Origin: Nitrospirota bacterium | GTDB lineage: Bacteria; Nitrospirota; Thermodesulfovibrionia; Thermodesulfovibrionales; JdFR-88 | NCBI GenBank assembly: GCA_021789735.1 | Contig: JAJYJB010000090.1 | Coordinates: 1-8,725 of the forward strand | Length of the DNA stretch: 8,725 nucleotides | Direction of reading: 5' to 3' | Shown here: piece after piece, positions 5,943 to 8,725 of the stretch | Position numbering within the stretch: the stretch's first letter is position 1 | Layout of the letters: each line of letters opens with the position of its first letter | Position numbers and translations under genes: made by a program | Notes under the pieces: generated by a model | What the model was told of the DNA's origin: nothing | Databases searched by the model: none | The model's input: the letters and a program-made list of their open reading frames with translations, nothing else

Positions 5943-7934
5943 CTACATCCTGTTTTTCACCAGTGAATCCACCACGGCGGGGTCCGCGAGGGTGGATGTG
6001 TCGCCCAGGTCCTCGACCTCCCCTCTTGCGATCTTTCTGAGTATCCTCCTCATTATCTTGCCGCTTCTTGTCTTTGGCAGGCCGGGTGCAAACTGCAATT
6101 TATCCGGTGTGGCGATGGGCCCTATCACGCTCCTCACATGCCCCACCAGTATTTTTTTCAGCTCGTCGGTGGGCTCGAAACCTTCCTTTAAAGTTACGTA
6201 ACTGTATATGCCTTCGCCCTTTACATCGTGCGGGAAGCCAACCACGGCCGCCTCGGCCACCGCGTCATAGCTTACCAGGGCGGATTCCACCTCGGCCGTG
6301 CCGATCCTGTGCCCGGACACGTTCAGGACGTCGTCTATCCTTCCCATAAGCCAATAGTCACCGTCCTCATCCACCCTGGCCCCGTCACCGGAAAAATATT
6401 TCCCCGGGAACCTGCTGAAATAGACTTCCCTGACCCTTGCATTCTCAGGGTCTCCGTAGGTGCCTCTAAACATCCCCGGCCAGGGTTTTTCTATTAACAG
6501 ATATCCGCCTTCATTGGGCATGGCGGGCTGGCCGTTTTCCCTGACGATACTGGGCACTACGCCCGGAAACGGCCTGCAGGCGGAACCCGGTTTGAGCGTC
6601 ATGGCGCCCGGCAGGGGAGTTATCAGTATACCACCGGTCTCAGTCTGCCACCAGGTGTCCACAACCGGGAGCTTGCCCTTGCCCACGTGCGTGTGATACC
6701 ACATCCAGGCCTCGGGATTTATCGGCTCCCCGACGGTTCCAAGCACCCTGAGCGTCGAAAGGTCATGCCCATCCACCCAGGAAGGGCCCTCCCTCATGAG
6801 CGCCCTTATTACGGTGGGCGCGGTGTAGATTATGTTCACCCCGTGCTTATCCACGATGTTCCAGAGCCTTCCCGGATCGGGATATCCGGGTACCCCCTCG
6901 AACATAAGCGTTGTTGCGCCCTCCGAAAGCGGGCCATAAACTATATATGTGTGGCCGGTTATCCACCCGGCATCGGCGGTGCAGAAATGAATGTCCTCCT
7001 CGTGATAATCGAATATCCACTTGAACGTGAGGTTTGAAAAAACCATATACCCCCCGGTGGTATGGAGCACCCCTTTAGGCTTTCCGGTGGAACCGGAGGT
7101 ATAGAGTATGAACAGCGGGTCTTCGGCATCCATCTGGACGGGCTCGCAGAAGTTGGATATGTCCCTGGCGCCCATTTCCTCGTGCCACCAGAAATCCCTG
7201 CCGGGGGTAATGTCAACTGAGCCAGAAGTGCGGCGCACTATAACTACCCTCTCAACGCCGGGACATTCATTCAGGGCGTGGTCCACATTCGCCTTGAGAG
7301 GCACTCGCCTCCCTCCCCTCAGGCCCTCGTCCGCCGTTACCACCATTTTAGATTTGCAGTCATTTATCCGGTCCCTCAGGGACTGCGCGGAAAAACCGCC
7401 GAATACCACGGTGTGTATGGCGCCGATCCTTGCGCACGCAAGCATGGCAATGGGCAGCTCCGGTATCATGGGCATGTAAAGGGTCACCCTGTCCCCTTTT
7501 ACAACCCCGTGCTTTTTAAGCACGTTCGCAAACCGGTTAACTTCGGTGAAAAGCTGCTGGTAGGTATAGGTTTCATACTCCCCGCCGTCCGTCTCCCAGA
7601 TGATGGCGGCCTTGTTCCTGCGGGCGGTGCCCAGGTGCCTGTCCAGGCAGTTGTATGATGCGTTCAACTTGCCGCCCTCGAACCACTTCACGAACGGCTT
7701 TCGGAAATCATACTCAAGGACCTTATCCCATTTTTTAAACCAGTCTATGTTCGTTGACGCCACTTCCGCCCAGAACTTCTCCGGGTCTTCAACGGACCGT
7801 TTGTATATCTGATCATATTCTTCCAGGCTCTTTATGTGCGCACCGGCGCTCGCCTCTGGGCTTGGCGGGAAAACCCTCTTTTCAGAAAGCAGGACATCGA
7901 TCCCTTTTTTTCCGGTTTTTTCGGGTTCTGCCAT
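5943..7934 (-). CDS. acs: AMP-forming acetyl-CoA synthetase
   Basis: This cytoplasmic enzyme makes acetyl-CoA from acetate, ATP and CoA through an acetyl-adenylate. At 663 residues it has the normal Acs length (about 650). Adenylate-forming motifs are in order: the P-loop [11 protein letters not shown] at about 278-288, TWWQTETGG at 427-435, YFSGDGAR at about 513-520, the hinge [20 protein letters not shown] at 531-550 and [11 protein letters not shown] near the end. The second Trp of TWWQTE (residue 429) is the one that limits the pocket to acetate in characterised enzymes. Lys626 in SGKIMRR is the adenylation-step lysine that Pat-type enzymes acetylate to switch Acs off. The start has a strong GAGGAGG (7944-7950) nine bases before ATG. 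No actP, pat or deacetylase gene is in view. It has its own spacer on both sides and is probably transcribed separately from glgB. No clear promoter was seen. A close propionate-using paralogue is possible but less likely. Confidence 0.96.
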   Translation of the reverse strand: MAEPEKTGKKGIDVLLSEKRVFPPSPEASAGAHIKSLEEYDQIYKRSVEDPEKFWAEVASTNIDWFKKWDKVLEYDFRKPFVKWFEGGKLNASYNCLDRHLGTARRNKAAIIWETDGGEYETYTYQQLFTEVNRFANVLKKHGVVKGDRVTLYMPMIPELPIAMLACARIGAIHTVVFGGFSAQSLRDRINDCKSKMVVTADEGLRGGRRVPLKANVDHALNECPGVERVVIVRRTSGSVDITPGRDFWWHEEMGARDISNFCEPVQMDAEDPLFILYTSGSTGKPKGVLHTTGGYMVFSNLTFKWIFDYHEEDIHFCTADAGWITGHTYIVYGPLSEGATTLMFEGVPGYPDPGRLWNIVDKHGVNIIYTAPTVIRALMREGPSWVDGHDLSTLRVLGTVGEPINPEAWMWYHTHVGKGKLPVVDTWWQTETGGILITPLPGAMTLKPGSACRPFPGVVPSIVRENGQPAMPNEGGYLLIEKPWPGMFRGTYGDPENARVREVYFSRFPGKYFSGDGARVDEDGDYWLMGRIDDVLNVSGHRIGTAEVESALVSYDAVAEAAVVGFPHDVKGEGIYSYVTLKEGFEPTDELKKILVGHVRSVIGPIATPDKLQFAPGLPKTRSGKIMRRILRKIARGEVEDLGDTSTLADPAVVDSLVKNRM

Positions 7935-7970
7935 TTTCAGCCGCCTCCTCAGGTTTTTGTTTTTTAAAAA

Positions 7971-8008
7971 TTTCCTTTTTTCTTTTTCTTTCTCTTTCTC
8001 TTTTTCCC
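7971..8008. repeat. 38-bp uninterrupted homopurine/homopyrimidine tract upstream of acs
   Basis: Every base from 7971 to 8008 on the plus strand is C or T, so the acs leader strand is pure purine, with an irregular GAAAAAGAGAAAGA pattern. It ends 36 bp before the acs ATG and lies between the glgB terminator candidate and the acs ribosome-binding site. Such tracts can form triplex (H-DNA) or bend DNA, and a transcript would be unstructured there. It may also simply be low-complexity spacer. Confidence 0.7.
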
Positions 8009-8038
8009 GGCCGCGCTTGCCGCAAAAGAAAAAGACCT

Positions 8039-8079
8039 TAAAAGGGCCCGAAAAATAAAAATCTAAAACCTGGGGCCCT
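8039..8079 (-). terminator. Possible rho-independent terminator at the end of glgB
   Basis: On the minus strand AGGGCCC begins within the glgB TAG stop codon (8073-8079) and pairs perfectly with GGGCCCT at 8043-8049. This gives a 7-bp all-but-one G:C stem, followed by TTTT, then AAGGTC and a second T-rich stretch. The loop is long at 23 nt and very A/T-rich, and the first T run is short. It is therefore weaker than a textbook terminator, but its position exactly at a gene end supports the call. Confidence 0.4.
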
Positions 8080-8725
8080 ATTTGGACCTGAAAAAGACCA
8101 CTCCAAGGGGCGGAACGGTCATGCTAAGGGAAAAAGGCCTGCCGTGCGCGGGCTCTGGCGCGGCTTGCAGGCCGCCCGAATTGCCCATCCCGCTTCCGCC
8201 GTAGTACTGGGCGTCGCTGTTCAAGACCTCTTCCCAGAAACCTCCCGAGGGCACGCCTACGCGGTACTTCTGCCTTGGGACAGGGGTGAAATTGCACACG
8301 ACCAGCACTTTGCGGTCCGCCAGAGCGCCCTTCCTTATGAAACTTATCACGCTCGATCCCCAGTCGGAAAAATCCACCCACTCGAACCCCTCGTTCTCGA
8401 AATCCCTTTCATGAAGCGCCGGTTCGCTGCGGTAAAGGCCGTTAAGGTCCTTCACCCACTGCTGCAACCCCCTGTGCGGAGCCCGGTCGAGCAGGTGCCA
8501 GTGTATGCTTTCCTCGTGGTACCATTCGTTCCACTGCCCTATCTCTCCTCCCATGAACAGGAGCTTCTTGCCGGGGTGGCCGAACATATAGCCGAACAGC
8601 GCCCTAAGGCCCGCGAACTTTCTCCATTCGTCTCCAGGCATCCGCCCGATAAGGGAACCTTTTCCATAGACCACCTCGTCGTGTGAAAGGGGCAGGACGA
8701 AGTTCTCGTAAAAGGCGTACCAGAT
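8078..8725 (-). CDS. glgB: 1,4-alpha-glucan (glycogen) branching enzyme, C-terminal part
   Basis: The reading frame runs off the right edge, so only the last 215 residues are present; full-length enzymes have about 630-730. It begins in the end of the GH13 catalytic barrel ([20 protein letters not shown]). The Asp of LSHDE is the third catalytic residue, which stabilises the transition state in GH13 branching enzymes. The nucleophile and acid/base lie outside the window. Next come [41 protein letters not shown] and DWHLL-like IHWHLLD, both strongly typical of GlgB. The C-terminal all-beta domain follows, with [18 protein letters not shown], the conserved [14 protein letters not shown] and the ending [13 protein letters not shown]. 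The enzyme cuts alpha-1,4 glucan and rejoins it through alpha-1,6 bonds, making glycogen branches in the cytoplasm. Other glg genes are probably upstream, beyond the window. The nearby GTG at 8672-8674 is internal, not a start. Confidence 0.95.
   Translation of the reverse strand: MWYAFYENFVLPLSHDEVVYGKGSLIGRMPGDEWRKFAGLRALFGYMFGHPGKKLLFMGGEIGQWNEWYHEESIHWHLLDRAPHRGLQQWVKDLNGLYRSEPALHERDFENEGFEWVDFSDWGSSVISFIRKGALADRKVLVVCNFTPVPRQKYRVGVPSGGFWEEVLNSDAQYYGGSGMGNSGGLQAAPEPAHGRPFSLSMTVPPLGVVFFRSK

Noticed and set aside
8144..8686. 180-codon plus-strand open frame opposite glgB
   Set aside because: It is a long shadow caused by the G+C-rich codon use of glgB. The minus-strand product carries unmistakable branching-enzyme motifs.

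Overview
The window is a stretch of bacterial chromosome from what looks like a diderm (Gram-negative) organism. It encodes an outer-membrane TolC-type channel and a periplasmic adaptor, so two membranes are implied. The protein style would fit a deltaproteobacterial or Nitrospirota-like lineage, but that is an impression and I cannot fix the taxon. All supported genes are on the minus strand, so the layout is described here in transcription order, from high to low coordinates.

Right end: the C-terminal part of a glycogen branching enzyme (glgB) enters from beyond the window and stops at 8078. A possible terminator hairpin sits directly at its stop codon. A spacer with a 38-nt pure homopurine tract leads to a complete AMP-forming acetyl-CoA synthetase gene (acs, 7934-5943) with a strong ribosome-binding site.

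Centre: a compact four-gene efflux operon in the order tetR - tolC-like - emrA-like - emrB-like (5801-1103). The regulator gene comes first. It overlaps the channel gene by 4 nt, and the channel gene is 1 nt from the adaptor gene. A recognisable sigma70-like promoter (TTGACA-18-TAGAGT) precedes the regulator. An imperfect palindrome suited to a TetR dimer overlaps the -10 box and the start-site region, so autorepression of the whole pump operon is the natural model. Just upstream are three 9-bp direct repeats (TTCCTTGAC on the coding strand) at an exact 13-bp period. The promoter-proximal copy supplies the -35 box. Together the genes encode an MFS (DHA2) antiporter, its membrane-fusion adaptor and an outer-membrane channel: a tripartite drug or organic-solute exporter under local control.

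Left end (about 1-1000): a graveyard of toxin-antitoxin genes. A VapB-like antitoxin remnant has a lost N-terminus and a probable frameshift. It is followed by a VapC-like PIN toxin with all its acidic residues but no start codon. That toxin stops early at a junction with a Xre/HigA-type antitoxin gene lacking its first residues. The PIN stop codon and the Xre coding frame are in the same reading frame and directly adjacent, which suggests deletion or recombination between two TA modules. The first 157 bases hold no gene I can support.

The most unusual points are the 13-bp-period repeats at the pump promoter and the decayed, fused TA cluster. I did not find convincing evidence of a wholly new system.
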